A DNA stretch of 64,000 nt from Gracilaria gracilis (Eukaryota > Rhodophyta > Florideophyceae > Gracilariales > Gracilariaceae), in NCBI GenBank assembly GCA_030374805.1, contig JARGSG010000101.1, positions 115,317 to 179,316 on the forward strand. The letters are read 5' to 3'. The notes under the pieces are model-generated. The model made no database searches. It worked only from the letters and a program-made list of their open reading frames with translations, and was not told the origin of the DNA. The position numbers were made by a program, and so were the translations under genes. The number at the start of each line of letters is the position of its first letter. Position 1 is the first letter of the stretch. This document shows, piece by piece, positions 32,936 through 43,270 of this stretch.

Positions 32936-33775
32936 CTAGTTGGGAGTCAGACGCATATACGCCTTGCCAGAAGGCATGTCAAGCTGCTTGTGCTCAGGAA
33001 AGTGCTTGTCCGCATCCTCCTCCGTCACCGTAGGCAACAGGAACACCCACCCCTCCATGCCGTGCTCCTTGTGGTTGTGCGGCCAGTTAGCCGGCGTCGC
33101 AATCGACCTGTGCCACGACAGCATCAGCGCGTCCACACATCGCTCGATCTCGTCCATGTTCCTGCCCACCGACGCGGGGTACGTCAGCGACAGCTTCAGC
33201 TTGCGGTCCGGCCCGATGATGAACACGGAGCGCGCCGTCAGCGGCAGCGCACACTTGTCCTTGTTGGTGGGGTCCAGCATGCCGAACTTCACCGCGATTT
33301 CGCGCGTCGGGTCCGCAATCATCGGAAACTCGATGCCAATCTTGCTGTCGCAGTGCGCCACCACGTCCTTGAGCCACGTCGTGTGCGACGCCAGGTCGTT
33401 GCAGCTCAGTGCAATCACCTTCACGCCCTTCTTCTTGTAGCTGTCGTACTTGAGCGCCATGCGCCCGATTTCGGTCGTGCACACCGGCGTGAAATCGTCG
33501 GGGTGGCTGAACAGAATCGCCCACTTTCCATCTAGCCATTCGTGGAATACTATCTTTCCATGAGTCGTGTTGGCCTGATTGTCCGCAACGAGCGCATGAG
33601 AGCTTCCGTTAGAAAAAAAGAAAAAGGTTTGCACGCCACAATCAGCTCAACCGTATTCGCGAGTTGCTCCTACCTCAAAGTTGGGAACTTGATCGCCGAG
33701 ACGTAACAGCCCATCGGTGCTTGGCAGGTACAGTTTGCTATATGTGTCGGTGCCAGATGGCACGCCTTCGCTCAT
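32936..33775 (-). CDS. 1-Cys peroxiredoxin (PRDX6-like), two exons
   Basis: Exon 1 is 33674-33775 (34 codons, ending DQVPNFE) and exon 2 is 32936-33574 (212 codons plus stop), giving 246 residues. The joined reading PNFE-ANTTHGKIVFHEW agrees with the PRDX6 family exactly at the junction. The peroxidatic site is FSHPDDFTPVCTTE, in which the Cys reduces hydrogen peroxide and lipid hydroperoxides. Further family blocks are FPMIADPTREIAVKFGMLDP, TARSVFIIGPDRKLKL, YPASVGRNMDEI and ATPANWPHN. The C-terminal dimerisation part ends MPSGKAYMRLTPN. There is no resolving-Cys motif and no targeting peptide, so it is probably cytosolic. A reading that ignores the intron starts with a spurious Met in the intron. 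The gene lies in the GC-rich island, 156 bases upstream of the DUF1989 start in the same direction. Confidence 0.92.
33575..33673 (-). other. Spliceosomal intron in the peroxiredoxin gene
   Basis: This phase-0 intron of 99 bases has donor GAG|GTAGGA and acceptor CAATCAG|GCC on the minus strand, with a pyrimidine-rich run (CTTTTTCTTTTTTTCT) inside. The splice junction is fixed by conservation of the protein on both sides. An alternative acceptor after GGAAG would shift the frame. Confidence 0.85.
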
Positions 33776-35070
33776 GTCGGCTCACTTTTGTTGCTGTTGA
33801 CAACGCTCAAGATATGGATACCAAACCAACTTGACGCCGCGTCTTGACCACAGCTGTTGGCGCAACTAGTGCACAACAGTTCTCACAGTGCTCCTGTGCT
33901 GATATTCTGCCATGCTGTGTGACGTTTTCCTCAATGGATCTCGCGGATTGTGGCGCACAAACCTGAGGTGCAGCTGTTTTTTCGGCTGCTTCATTCAGGT
34001 CCAGACAAAATGTCTGCGAGAAAAGACGGCAGAAAATAATTCAGCTCCGAGCACAAGCTCTATCTCATCGTGTAATCGTAATGTTGTACGCTTCCGCCGC
34101 CAGAGGTGCTGCACCCGCCCGAGAGATGCGCATTATGTAGGTAAGTTAGATTGCATTCACTGGCTTCACTTGCGGCAGGCCGCCGCTTTAAGGAGACGGT
34201 GCTTCATAGGGCCTGTGGAGGGAGTTGGGCGATGTCGGCGCCGTGATTTCACATTGCTCTTCTCCGTATTGTGATGCGATACTGAAGCGTGCGCTGCGCG
34301 CATGGCGCTTTCACAACTAGCTACGAGATCTTGAGCTCGTATCCAAGTTACCCAGGAGCACTGCGAAGCGCCGCCTAGAGCGGCATGTTCCAAGCGCGTG
34401 GCACAAAAAATAGTCATGGAGAACCGCACGGCGCGCATTCACGACACTTATGACGGTTCCGCCGCGTCGGCTCACGCACTTTGTCTTCGCTCCCTGTTTC
34501 GCTGCGCGTGCTGCTGCCAGTTGCGGCATGTGGTGAGAAGTGTTGCTGTTTGATGAGATGTATGGTGTCTTGTGAGCAAGTTGCGGAAACACGCTTTTCC
34601 GATGCTGTACCAGCTTCGTTGCTTAAAATGCGACCCTCCTACGACGGTACAATGTGCTGCTCGTCGTACTCCGCGGCAGTGTGCAGGTGCTGGGTTACAT
34701 TTGTTGCCGACACGCTCCTTGCTTTCGTTGCGATACTTGTCTTCGTTTCACAGCGATTCGTTTCGTGCGCGCACTTGTACAAGCCGATCATCGTCATGGC
34801 GCGTTGCCCACACACATTATCCACCTTCGGTTCGCATAACCCCACAATCACTCACACCAATTCTGTTTCTCAACCGCGTCTCCAACTTGTCTCCAGCCAA
34901 CCAAGTATAATGCTGTACCTATATTCTATTCATTATCGACACCGATGCGGTGTGAAAAAGTAATCCATGCGCGGAAACTGGTGTATAGATGCAGCATTAC
35001 AAACCGTTTAACCCTATCGAAGTGGATCTCCTTCGAACTGTGTAGATAAGTTGCGTTTCCAAGTATCACA
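33776..35070. other. Intergenic region, no gene recognised
   Basis: Short ORFs on both strands (for example 33912-34274 and 34481-34963, plus) show no family motif, and their frames are shared with overlapping ORFs. The first 150 bases upstream of the peroxiredoxin start should contain its promoter; I see no TATA box. Confidence 0.45.
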
Positions 35071-35400
35071 TTAGAACTGAACCGTGGCAGCACTTGCTTT
35101 GTTGCTTTCTGAGGCGAAAATTTCGCACAGAAAGTCGCGAGGCTTTGCGATACTATACCAGTGGTTTTCCTCAACATAGTTTGCTTGTTTAACGTTGTGC
35201 AGGCCTCGTGTAAAATTACCAACGGTAACGCTAACCCTTGGGTTACCTCTCTGAGCACCGAGTGGTGTACCAATTGGTCGAGCCGAGTCATAATCAATGA
35301 GAATAGCGTTGTCTTCCATATCAAGCATGACATTATTGGGGTTGATGTCGTTGTGAAGATGTGTCACAGCTTGTTTAACCTCGACGGGACATTTGTCCAC
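35071..35400 (-). pseudogene. Protein kinase-like C-lobe fragment
   Basis: The minus strand reads VKQAVTHLHNDINPNNVMLD, in which H-N-D-I-N-P-N-N replaces the usual HxDxxxxN catalytic loop of a protein kinase. AILIDYDSA follows, in the position of the DFG segment with Y for F and S for G. Farther on, EENHWYSIAKPRDFL resembles the end of the same domain in fungal and algal solitary kinases. The N-lobe with its glycine loop and Lys is missing upstream, where minus-strand frames are broken. It is a fragment or pseudogene; an unrecognised intron could in principle hide an upstream exon. Confidence 0.5.
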
Positions 35401-36178
35401 GTCCGAATCGGATGGAGAACGGCTCTATTTTTATGAAGGCAACAGTGCGGACAAAGAAGTGCACTTGAAAAGTAAACAAAAATTAGAACAGCCAGATATT
35501 TGGCGTTTCCACGTGGGTGGTTCTGTTTCGTATATATATCATATGCGTGCTGTGCATACATGATTTGGCGTATCAACTGCTCCAGCCAATGAAAACCAAA
35601 ACGTTCGGGACGTCCAAAACATTTGATTTTGCGCTTCATCATGGCGAAACGCATGAAGCGCCGCCACGAGCCTTGTTGTTTCCAGTCGAGTATCGAGGCA
35701 ATCACCGTGGCACTCGCTGTGATGTTATTGCAGCCGATCTCACTTACCTTGCAACAACATGCGAGCGGTGATTTAGCGTAGAGTTCTACCGTGCTAGAGC
35801 TAGATACCCGGAGCCGAACAATACTTACATGCGACGCCGGAAAATTGTTGGCAACTTTCTTTCATTTCTGGCCTCTGTTTTGCCAACTTGCACCACGATG
35901 CAGTGACAGTCCACGCAAACTCGAGCCAATATGCCAATTCAAACTTTTGTTGCATCGGAAAGAGTATGCTCACATAGCCTATCGTGCGCAGTTTATGAGT
36001 ACTCTTCGAGCTCATCAAAAGTTACATGTACTTCTTTGAACGAGCTGAATGTCGAACCGAACTCATTTCTGAGTCCAGTATCTCCACAACAATAACCAGA
36101 TACATGAGAGAATTGTTGTCCAATCCAATCCAATTCCAATAAACTCTCTGAGCTAGCTTTCTCCCTGCACGGCCTCCG

Positions 36179-36188
36179 TATAAAAAGG
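36179..36188 (+). promoter_or_regulatory. TATA box for the NLP gene
   Basis: TATAAAAAGG lies 81 bases upstream of the ATG at 36269, preceded by GC-rich CACGGCCTCCG, in a convincing core-promoter spacing. It is the clearest TATA box in the window. Confidence 0.65.
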
Positions 36189-36268
36189 ACACCATCACAG
36201 CAGAATCGAGAACATGCCTTGACACAAACACATCTACTCGACACCGTACACTAAATTCATCCCAAACC

Positions 36269-37036
36269 ATGAACGCCTCTGTTCTACTCGTCATCTTCTT
36301 CTCTGCTTTGGGCACAGCCTACTCCAGAGATATAAACTATGTTCCCCATACGGATATTCCACCCATACGCTCCAAGCTCGGCGGCGTCTACGACGCATAC
36401 AAGTGGTATCAGCCCTCCTTGTCGGTTGTTGACGCTTGTGTTCCTTTCCCAGCCGTTGGCGATCATATTGCTAGCCGTGGTCTCAAGCTAGGTGGAGCAC
36501 GAAACGGAAGATGCAGCAGCAACACTGGTCAAGTATATGCCCGCCACATGAATTTCGACAGCCGCAAAGTGCGAGGCATCATGTACGCCTATTACTTTCC
36601 GAAAGATCAAACGGCAGCAGGTTGCAGTACCTCAGGCTTTTGCGGTCACAGACACGATTGGGAAGAAGCTGTCATTTGGGTGACATGGGACTGGAAACGA
36701 CCGCTTGGTGCATCGTATTCTCGCCATGGAAACTATGGCGCCTCCAACAGGGATTGGGACGGTTCACATTACAAAATCCAATACATCAGCGGCTCGAGCC
36801 GCTTCAATGCTCCAGGAAAAGAATTTCAGACCGGACATGCTTTCTCTCATGGCTCATTCGGTCATCCAATTGCCAACTGGTACCAACTGAGTGCGGGTGT
36901 TCGACACACTCTAAACGAGGCTGTTTGGCTGGACCAGAACGGGAACCAGAAGGCTACGCCTAAGATTAATGACCACAACTTCGCAACGAAGATGAACGAA
37001 GCGTTCAGGGAGTTTGATAAACGCAACCTATTTTGA
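36269..37036 (+). CDS. Secreted NPP1/NLP family protein (necrosis- and ethylene-inducing-like)
   Basis: The protein is 255 residues and intronless. It has a signal peptide (about residues 1-19) and then a full NPP1 domain. The family's heptapeptide GHRHDWE is intact at residues 126-132. Cys57/Cys82 and Cys119/Cys125 form two candidate disulfide pairs; a second pair is a feature of type 2 members. Typical blocks include GIMYAYYFPKDQ, WEEAVIWVTW and HAFSHGSFGHPI. Family members are secreted and bind plant sphingolipids (type 1) or act in other, unclear ways; many are cytolytic to dicots and many are not. Whether this one is cytolytic cannot be told from sequence. The frame is complete with no break. 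A TATA box lies upstream. The family is found in oomycetes, fungi and bacteria, so its presence in this host is of interest. Confidence 0.92.
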   Translation: MNASVLLVIFFSALGTAYSRDINYVPHTDIPPIRSKLGGVYDAYKWYQPSLSVVDACVPFPAVGDHIASRGLKLGGARNGRCSSNTGQVYARHMNFDSRKVRGIMYAYYFPKDQTAAGCSTSGFCGHRHDWEEAVIWVTWDWKRPLGASYSRHGNYGASNRDWDGSHYKIQYISGSSRFNAPGKEFQTGHAFSHGSFGHPIANWYQLSAGVRHTLNEAVWLDQNGNQKATPKINDHNFATKMNEAFREFDKRNLF

Positions 37037-39008
37037 GGTATCTAATGTCGAGAGCATATCAGGATACTTTATTCTTCCGGGAAGCGCGAGTCTGTTCAAT
37101 TCAGATCTTATGCTGGTCGTAACCTGCATTTCGCAATACATTTGATAGTAAATATATCAATCAATTTCCTTATTTGCTACAGTATTGGGTTTTGCTTCTT
37201 CTTATCCTTCTTACCGATATGAAATGTTTATCGCTGGTTTCGAAGGCCGACTTAATCGTTGTCGTTTGTGATCGTCAGACGGCTCTCTGTGCATTGATCT
37301 CTCACGCTGAGCGAAACCTTTCGCTCTTGGCGTGCAACGCAAATCATCCCTCGAAAGCGACAAAATTCGGTCTGTCTCCTCTTCTCAAGGATGGAGAAGA
37401 GCATTCATGTATTGGTCTTCTCCATCTTACTGGGCCCAGCGAGCTCACTTGCAGGTGCGCCTAAGAATCTCGCCTCGCGTTAGACGCCTCGTAGCTAGCA
37501 ACTCTGAAGCTCCTTTAGCATGAACGTCTCATCTTTTTAAAGAAGAACTAGGTCGTGGACGCCTGTACCCTAATTCTCTATTTTTTGCATATCTCTCTAT
37601 GTGCGTTAAAACAAGAATACTATCATGTCAACTATAGTGTAAGGACTTTAGTTCAGGTAGGAGTAAGACCGCTTTTCACTTACGTGAAGCACCTGGCACA
37701 TCATAATATAAAACTAATATGTACGTGCATAGTATGCAGGAGAATGCGGGAAATGACAGTTTCTGATGTAACCGCAGGTTGTTGACAGCCGTCGGCCTCG
37801 GGGGGAGGAAAATCGACGCACAGTGAGAGCTGTAAAGAAGCTCTCTACCCTGGAACCTCCACTTATATGTTACAAAAAGTCAGAGAACCTCTCATGACAT
37901 GGTCACTTTTTCGTCGAACCTCTGTACCACTCCAATCGCGCCAAGTGCTTAAAACTTCCCTAGCGCACATTACCAGTGACCCAAGCCTTACAACGGCCCG
38001 GCATGACCGCTTTCCTCTCCTACACAAGTTATATAAAACAAAATGCAACCACAAGAGTAAAATAACTAAGCTTGCGCTTCTGAGCTATGCGCGCGCACTT
38101 CAAAGTTGACATGGCTCTCACCGCATTTTCTATCTTTTATTGTTTTTCATTTCGTTTGCCCCATCTTCTGTTTCCTTTTGCAGGTGCTTGACCTTTGTCG
38201 CAGCATATTTCTCAATAATTTTTCTCTGTAGCTCTAAGAAAAAACATAGAACAATCAATTAAATTTCATCACTCTACCGTGTTTTTGGTGCCCAAAAACA
38301 ACCTAAAATACGTTTTTCAATCATTAACTCTTTTAAATTTGTACCGTTGATCTGAATGATCACAAGAGAAACAACCACTGCAATCATCTAGGCTAAAGTC
38401 GTCAGCTTACCATCTGTTCCATCCGTGTTACAATCTTTGCCTTCTGTTTCGTTTCTGGAAGACATTTTTGGACTTAAACTGAAACGGAATATTTTGATTA
38501 GGAATGAGAAAGGTCAAAGACCACCCGCTCAACCGTAAACGTTTTGAACGTAAACCTTTTTCTTCAAAAACATGCCTCCTCTTCTTTTCGTGCTTGCGAC
38601 ACCAGAATTCAGGTTTTGCACTTCAACTGTGTCATCATTATCGCATTTGCTCTCATTGCTGTGCTTCAGCAACAGCGTAGGGCAATGCAATCGGCGTGAA
38701 AAACGAAACAGCCACAAAGATGTTTGGAATCTTCCTCTCGCGGAGGTAGCATATTGAACGGAGCACTACGGGAATAACACGACTAGCCGGGTGTGAACCG
38801 AGGTCAAACCGTCACCACGAGCGTCAAAGTGTACAGTGCGGAGCGGGTATCGTGTAAGGGTACGTCAGAAGAGCGGTCTCAAGACTGAGCCTCGTAAGAG
38901 TGTAACGGGAACGAAAATATGTCGGGCAGCGAACCACGTGAGATTAGGCCATAGAAAAAACTCAGAAAGAGGCAGAGGGGTCCACAGGAGTGAACATAGG
39001 TGCGCACA
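37037..39008. other. Intergenic spacer
   Basis: After the NLP stop there is AT-rich sequence, with short ORFs and no recognised domain. From about 38760 the sequence becomes GC-richer and may belong to an older repeat into which the gypsy element inserted. Confidence 0.45.
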
Positions 39009-39502
39009 TGTGGTACAAGAGCAAAAGCTGTGTCAAGTTGGGTAGTTCGTGTGGACGGGTGGCAAGGGAGCGCGCGCGGGCTCAACCTAAAAGGCAGGAT
39101 AAAGGATATCGAGAGGTTTGTGCACTGGGAGCGCGAGATAGCAGCTGGCTAGACCGTAACCATTAGGTAGATCCGGTGGACGGCGCGCAGCGTGCTAGTA
39201 AAGCCTGAATAGTCCTAACTAAACCACGAGGTTGACTGTAGAAACCAGGTGGATGTAGACTTAGCCAGAAGGTGCTTAACTTTACAATATAGTGGGGGAG
39301 GGAGCGCCACGATCACCCTAAGGGTGAGCGGGGCTCGACCTCCAGTGTGGCACCGACGTGGGCCACGTCGAGGTGCCATCTGCCGAGTGCACCTCAGAAA
39401 AAATCTACTCTATCTGCTACTGTAGTTTCTATCCTATCGGTCTATCCACCTATTCCATTAAAGGTTGGACGCCCACGTGGCAACTCCGCTCACTGTACCA
39501 CA
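39009..39502 (-). repeat. 3' LTR of the gypsy element
   Basis: This is 494 bases, beginning TGTGGTAC and ending GTACCACA, a perfect inverted octamer at its tips. It matches the right LTR over its full length, with scattered substitutions and lacking about 11 bases (GGCGGCACCTA-like) that the right copy has near position 110. Confidence 0.92.
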
Positions 39503-39512
39503 GACCCCCCTT
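39503..39512 (-). promoter_or_regulatory. Polypurine tract (plus-strand primer)
   Basis: On the minus strand AAGGGGGGTC directly precedes the LTR, the expected place for the polypurine tract. It fixes the direction of the element. Confidence 0.7.
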
Positions 39513-39980
39513 CTACCACCAATCACGACCGCGGGCCTGCCAAGCGAGCGGCTTTCCCGCTTGCTATCCGACAACCGCCGGCATCGATCTTGCCCGCCCG
39601 TTTGGGGGAGAGGTGACGTCGGTTTCTCCCATCGGTCTCGTACCTTCCCTATTGGCGGTCTTCATCTCATTTGATCAGGCCGCCTCGCTCCGGGCGCTGC
39701 CACCATTCACGCACTTTTGGTTGGTGGCCTCCTCGAGAGTACCACCCCGTCGTGTCGTTTGGGCGCTTTGGAATCGCGCGCTCAACCGTTGGCCATCATC
39801 CTCCTCGCCATTCGGGGCCCCGTAACCTGACGGATGTTGTACCAAGACAGCTACTCTGGTGACCCTTTGGTGCCTCCATACCCCGAAGTGGTCGTTGTCT
39901 TGGGTGCCTGCGCCGTACCTCGCCGATTCCACGTGGTTGTGTCCTCGTTGTGGCGCGTTCGCCCTGGTTTTTGTTCTTCC

Positions 39981-42793
39981 ATGGGGTCACCTCCGCCTTC
40001 CGATCCACCACAGGGTTCCAACACGTCGAAGGTACCGCGCTTTCCCGCGTGGCCGGCCGTTCGCGTCAGTTCCCGAGGGTCCTCTGCGTTTCCGCCCCCT
40101 CGTGCTGATCGATCGGTCAGCGCTCCCGGGACTCCTGCCAATTGGTCTCCTTCTCACGCCCCGAATGGTCCGCCCGTCGTCGCTCTTCCGTCCGGTTCGT
40201 CACCTGGGCGTACCCGTCGGCTCCGTGTCTCGCCTTTCCAACCATTGGATGCGCCCCTTAGTCCGGTTGGGAGTCTCGCCGGCGACTATTCATCCCATGT
40301 GGGCGACGGTATAAGAGAGGTCCTTGGCGGTGACGATTTCATCCACCTTGATGGTATCGACCTCGACGCAGACCTGGTGGATACGAAGGGTCTATTCGTC
40401 GTTGAACCGTCGGTTTCGCGCGTTGCGTCCTCGTCTATGAACCGCCATCCCCGCGTAGGGCCATTTGGTGGTATTGCCAAGCGCGTCACTCGTTCCCAAT
40501 CGAGGGTTACCGGCGGCGTCACTCTTGATGGTCGAGGAAGCAGTGGACGCGGCGCCGGTCGGGGAAATAGTTCCGTCGACCTAACCGTCGACCCGATAAC
40601 CGGAATGGCTTATAATCCGTACCCGATCCTGACCCTCAGGTTACTTCTCATACTGCTCCAGCCAGAGTTTCCAGTTCTCCGTTTGGGGCACCTCCCTCTG
40701 GTCCCCATCCACCATTAACCTATCAGGATCTGTTTAAACCGCAGGGGCAGTATGGAGTCCCGCTCGGTTTGGTCAATCCTCGCATCTTCCAGTCCCACGG
40801 GAATTGGCCCGTTCCGGCAAATGTCTACCAGATTCCCCATATGTTCCGCCCACCGGTTGTCGCAGATTACCTGTTCTTTAAGCGCTGGGACTGCGAACGT
40901 CTCGCCGGCATCCCTTCCCATCGTCCGCCTGCACCCCCTGGTTCGCGCAACCAACCCCAGAACAAATATGGGGCGTTCGCTGCTAAAAACCGTCATACCC
41001 CGTTCGTCATGGTGATTCCTCCGATGATCTCTTCGGATTTGCCTTATCTCCGTGGTCCACATGAAGAATCCTATATCCGCCGTGTGGTATATGGTCTTCA
41101 TCAGCTTGGTCCTCGTTCTCAAATCCTGAAGGCTACGCCCCTCATGGTTAGCTTCGATTGTCCTCTCCACTCCAATTGGTTCATGGACCGCCGAAGGTGT
41201 TCCAGCGACCAGATTGCGGAAAGCAGGTTGCGTCATCGACGTTCGAATGTTCGTACGATGTACACTTACCACTCCGTGGAATTCTTTTCCCAAGATGTGA
41301 AAGTCCGTCGGGAGCTTTACGTCCGACGTCCTCAATGGTGGGAGCAGTATGAGGTCTGTCAGTACCTCGATGTCCCGACGCCTCCCGTCTTGGCCTACTT
41401 TGGCAGTGCATTCCTCAAGAGCACGAACTTTGCTTCTACCGTCTGGTCCTTTGCGGTTGCGGAATTCGCCGCTATGGTTGCTCTGTTGGCGTTGCAGGCT
41501 TTCCGTGAGGGGATCACCTGGGCCACTCGGTCGTCCGATCCCACCTTCCCGGCACATGCATTGACTCCAGTCGGTCGCGTGTTCCGTTTGCCGAAGCATC
41601 TTGTCACGGTCATTCGCGATGAGTTAACCGTTGCCCACTTGGTCCACGAAACTCCGTATACGGCCGATGAGCTTAACGCCCTATTGGATGCTGCTCTGAA
41701 CCATACTTGGGGGCCCGACCAGGCTTGGGCGGTTTGAAACTCACAAGAGCTCCGGGTGGTGGAGGAGGAGGAGCTCATTTTGGCCAACCACCTGGCTGAA
41801 GATCCCGTGCCTGGTCCGAATGGTGAAGAGCCTGTTGTGGTGCGACCTCAATCGGTCATCGAGTCCCCGGCGGTCCCTTCGAATGTCCCAGTGGCCTCGA
41901 GCCCTCCCACTACGGTTCCTCCTCCAGCTAACCGGGGAGTTCCCAACACCCCAGTTGGTAACAGGGTTACAGGCCCGTTCCGGTCAGTGCCCGTACCCTC
42001 TCCGATGGTTCTCCGTGACGGAGAGCACCTAATGGCTATTGAGGGGGCGCTGCAACGCCTTAACCAGGCGTGCCTGCAGCACCTTAACCGTCCTGGACTG
42101 CCTTCTGCCTTCCAGCCCATTGACACCCTTACGAGTTACTTGTCGGCTCGGGTTCAACATTCCAACCAAACTGAAGCGCTGCGGAAGTTTCGTGACGAAT
42201 TTCAACAGAGTATGTACCACTTGGTGTCCAGACAGGTTGGTTCTTTATCCCAAATGGTCGACCAGAGTGGTGTGTCTCTTTCTCCGAACCCTCAAGCTAT
42301 GCCCGCTTTCTCTGCTCCAGTTGGTCCCAATCCAACATATCAGTACCCTGGTGGTTTCGGCCAGCCCGGGGATCAGGGTGGGGCTATCCCATACGGGTTT
42401 TCGACTGCGCCGGCGGGTTCCGTGCCATTGGGCCCGCTCGGTTCTTCTGACGTAGCCGGGGTTTCTCCACCGTCCCAGCATCGGCGGATCTATTATAGTC
42501 GCCCCCCGTCGGCCCCTACTTCTTCTGGTGTTGCCGCATCGGGCGCTGCTGCTCCGTCCGGTGTCACTCCTATGGTGACGATGCCTTCAACGCGCCAAGC
42601 GCCATCGGGCACGTTGCCAGTCACTCACGATACCGCCGGGCCATCCCTTGGCTCGGCTGCCGCTGGCTGGGGGTGGGTAGGTGGTGGCTCCGGTGGTAGT
42701 GGACATGGCCGTGGTTCTGGTCGAGGTTCACGGCCTGGGGCGTACGGAGGTTCTGGTAGTGGCCGGGGCGGTTCCCATCACAGTGGGCAGTAG
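39981..42793 (+). pseudogene. Antisense ORF of the gypsy element (aORF), function unknown
   Basis: The ORF runs against gag-pol, between the integrase/chromodomain end and the 3' LTR. The likely start is the Met at 39981 (MGSPPPSDPPQGS); the frame is open from 39834. It is broken by one frameshift near 40625, where the reading AYNPYP continues as PDPQVTSHTAP in the next frame, and by one TGA at 41735-41737. The product would have about 935 residues: a Pro/Ser-rich N-terminus with an RGG-like patch (GRGSSGRGAGRGNSS); a folded middle containing VNPRIFQSHGNWPVPANVYQ, VYGLHQLGPRSQIL and RPQWWEQYEVCQYLDVP; a Pro-rich linker; and a Gly/Arg-rich tail (GRGSGRGSRPGAYGG). The tail suggests RNA binding. 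I recognise no family. Plant Tat-lineage elements such as Grande also carry antisense genes in this position, though these are not known to be related. Confidence 0.65.
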
Positions 42794-42974
42794 TCTTCGT
42801 AGTCTACTCAATTCCTAGCGGTAACCTTTGCCAATAAATTTTCCTGTTTGTGCTTCTTTGTGTCTTTGTTCTTTTGCTTCTTCGGCTTGTTAGTTGTGCT
42901 TCGCACGTGAACACCAGACGAAAAAGTAAAACAAAAACAAAAACTCTACCGTCCCATCGTGTTTGCCCCCCCTT

Positions 42975-43265
42975 CTATCGTCGCTGTTCCACAAAGACAT
43001 TTAAAGATCCAGGTGGTGGTTGCTGTTTTCGTTTTCTCCAGTAACGAATAATGAAGTTGTTGGGTATATGGCCAGGGGGTTCCATCGTATCGTAAAACGC
43101 TGTCCATCCATACCACCGAACTCGGTAACGAATTTCTTTTATGGTGTGCTCGTGTCCAACGATCGTGCCGATGACTCCTTCCGATGTGGTAGGGGCGTTG
43201 TTTGGTTCTGATGGGTTTGCCTGCCTCGGCGAAGGTACCTGGGGTGTCGTTGCTGTTGGTCCCAA
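42975..43265 (-). pseudogene. Chromodomain at the end of gypsy pol
   Basis: The minus strand encodes GVIGTIVGHEHTIKEIRYRV then RWYGWTAFYDTMEPPGHIPN and FIIRYWRKRK. The spacing of the aromatic residues and the D-T-M-E-P block (usually D-T-W-E-P) is that of a chromodomain, which in chromoviruses guides integration to particular chromatin. It lies just beyond the integrase, in a different frame, so a frameshift near 43270 separates the two. Confidence 0.7.
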
Positions 43266-43270
43266 TGGGT

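Noticed and set aside
33575-33634. Apparent peroxiredoxin start MQTFFFFSNGSS
   Set aside because: It lies in the intron; the real N-terminus is in the upstream exon, and the spliced reading PNFE-ANTT matches the family.
35631-35662. A further fold-back palindrome (GCGCTTCATCATGGCG...CGCATGAAGCGCC)
   Set aside because: The arms share the GCGCTTCAT word but the loop and flanks do not match the family; likely chance or a very distant copy.
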